Under the pieces are notes generated by a model that made no database searches, was not told where the DNA came from, and saw nothing but the letters and a program-made list of their open reading frames with translations. From positions 20,185-84,184 of the forward strand of contig NZ_JACHCQ010000031.1 in the NCBI RefSeq assembly GCF_014205835.1: a DNA stretch of 64,000 nucleotides, given 5' to 3'. A program made the position numbers and the translations under genes. Shown piece after piece: positions 63,098 to 64,000 of this stretch. Position 1 is the stretch's first letter, and every line of letters begins with the position of its first letter. This DNA comes from Pedobacter sp. AK013 (GTDB lineage: Bacteria > Bacteroidota > Bacteroidia > Sphingobacteriales > Sphingobacteriaceae).

Positions 63098-63650
63098 TGT
63101 AAGGTTTAAGGCTGTACTGGATACCAATGTAATCTATCCAGTTATGATCAGGGATTTGCTTTTCTGGTTTGCGCATTACGATCTTTATACGCCCAAGTGG
63201 GGTACTAATATTTTCTGTGAGTGGAAAGAAGTGATGCTCAGGCATGGCGTGGAAGAGAGGGAAGCTGAAAAGCGGGTGCAAAAGGCAAACCAGGCTTTTC
63301 CGGATGCTTTGGTGGGTAATTATGAAGGCCTTATTTCGCAGCTTCAACTACCGGATGAAGATGACCGTCATGTGCTTGCGGCTGCAATTAAAACGAACGC
63401 AAATGTGATTGTTACCAATAACCTCAAGGATTTTCCAGAGGAATATCTGGACACTTTCGGCCTGAAGGCCAAAAGTGCCGATGATTTTCTTACCGATATT
63501 ATCGATTTGAATCAGGAGCAGGCAATTAAGGCTTTCCGCGAGATGGTGCTGAACCGGAAGAATCCCGCAATGGATGAATATCAAGTGTTGGAAAGCCTGC
63601 GTAGGAATGGGCTTATCGATACTGCAAATTATTTGCACGCGCTATTATAA
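63087..63650 (+). CDS. PIN-domain toxin (VapC-like ribonuclease)
   Basis: 187 residues. KAVLDTNVIYPVMIRDLL carries the first acidic metal ligand (Asp in LDTNV); NIFCEWKEVMLRHG supplies the conserved Glu; PDEDDRHVLAAAIKTNANVIVTNNLKDF carries the third and fourth acidic sites (Asp in EDDRHV, Asp in NNLKDF). Length is larger than typical VapC (130-150), as in the COG2405/PIN_3-like groups. It should cleave RNA with Mg2+. The start overlaps the antitoxin stop. Confidence 0.85.
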   Translation: MIHSVRFKAVLDTNVIYPVMIRDLLFWFAHYDLYTPKWGTNIFCEWKEVMLRHGVEEREAEKRVQKANQAFPDALVGNYEGLISQLQLPDEDDRHVLAAAIKTNANVIVTNNLKDFPEEYLDTFGLKAKSADDFLTDIIDLNQEQAIKAFREMVLNRKNPAMDEYQVLESLRRNGLIDTANYLHALL

Positions 63651-63730
63651 ATCCTCGTAACATCCTTATTAATTAAAGCACAAGTCATCCAGCCGGCCAG
63701 CCTAGGTACTAAGACTTGCGCTGTTAATGG

Positions 63731-63746
63731 GATAGTTCAGACATTG
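63731..63746. repeat. Isolated minisatellite unit fragment beyond the toxin gene
   Basis: GATAGTTCAGACATTG, identical over 16 bases to unit junctions at 62203-62218 and 62329-62344. It lies about 1.3 kb past the array, on the far side of the toxin gene. Confidence 0.6.
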
Positions 63747-63913
63747 TGCAACAGCCACGGTACGCGTGTACCATCGGGTGATGGTAGGTAATCGAAGAAA
63801 AAACCTCAATTTTGCAAAAGATTGAACCGAAGAACAATCCTTGAACTTTGCAACTTCGCTCCGTTGGTGCAAAAAAAGCTGATAGTAGTTTTTTTATAAT
63901 TCACTATTGGGCA

Positions 63914-64000
63914 TTTCGGCAAAAATGGCCAGCCGTTCCGCATTTAAACTGTCACCCCATTTCGCTTTAAAGTGACCACCTGTTTCGGGGCAAACTGGCC
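63914..64000. mobile_element. Probable terminal repeats of an IS21-type element (truncated by window)
   Basis: Four spaced units with the form TTCSG-N-TG(A/G)CCA: TTTCGGCAAAAATGGCCAGC, TTCCGCATTTAAACTGTCAC, TTTCGCTTTAAAGTGACCAC and TTTCGGGGCAAACTGGCC, stepping about 22-24 bases. Repeated GTGACCACC-type motifs after TTCGG are what IS21 ends look like. The transposase genes would be beyond 64000; not verified. Confidence 0.45.

Noticed and set aside
1..64000. tRNA or rRNA genes
   Set aside because: I looked in the intergenic stretches for T-loop and acceptor-stem patterns and saw none; a covariance search would settle it.

Overview
The window reads as chromosomal DNA of a Sphingobacteriaceae bacterium (Bacteroidota), most like Pedobacter. 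I infer this from the AT-rich genes, many lipoproteins with a Cys-Lys-Lys start, promoters of the Bacteroidota form TTTG-N19-TAnnTTTG, several predicted glycan-active secreted enzymes, and families common in that group (lysine 6-aminotransferase, MnmD, DUF6588, HxlR, DUF1080). No database was searched; all family names come from motif recognition. I saw no rRNA, tRNA, CRISPR array or intact transposase.

Layout. 0-9 kb: lysine aminotransferase, a secreted chorismate mutase flanked by ~67-bp direct repeats, two enzyme/regulator divergent pairs (OYE reductase/AraC and SDR/HxlR) and a ricin-lectin metallopeptidase-like lipoprotein. 9-15 kb: GH29 fucosidase, SGNH hydrolase, ACC deaminase/D-cysteine desulfhydrase-like enzyme, DUF6588 protein. 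14-43 kb: mostly housekeeping (RluA-type and TruA pseudouridine synthases, fmt, topoisomerase IB, MazG, MnmD, valS) mixed with an orphan multi-PAS histidine kinase, a NamZ-like lipoprotein, an M13 peptidase, a Zn/Cd-type P-ATPase and a tandem Uma2 pair.

43.9-57.8 kb is a carbohydrate region: two Gfo/Idh/MocA oxidoreductases around a double DUF1080 protein (a likely 3-keto-glycoside pathway), a GH95-like enzyme, a GH123-like enzyme, and a secreted sugar-dehydrogenase-like propeller fused to an azurin-like copper domain. The GH95 and GH123 genes carry the same LacI/PurR-type palindrome (CAAACGTTTG, extending to a shared 13-mer) upstream in the same orientation, which suggests co-regulation.

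58-64 kb is the most unusual part: an ECF sigma factor overlapping an 89-aa protein, followed by a stand-alone ClpP paralogue with intact catalytic triad, then a secreted protein ending in a phage-tail-collar-like domain, an unknown 178-aa protein, a 21-bp x 13.8 minisatellite, an HTH-antitoxin/PIN-toxin pair, a stray minisatellite unit beyond the toxin, and what looks like the end of an IS21-type element cut by the window edge.

Several intergenic repeat families are present: a ~140-bp palindrome-ended element in two inverted copies (26.8 and 46.8 kb), an ~82-bp element in two copies (16.4 and 30.9 kb, the latter inside a 351-bp unit with 14-bp terminal inverted repeats), and several shorter hairpin repeats.
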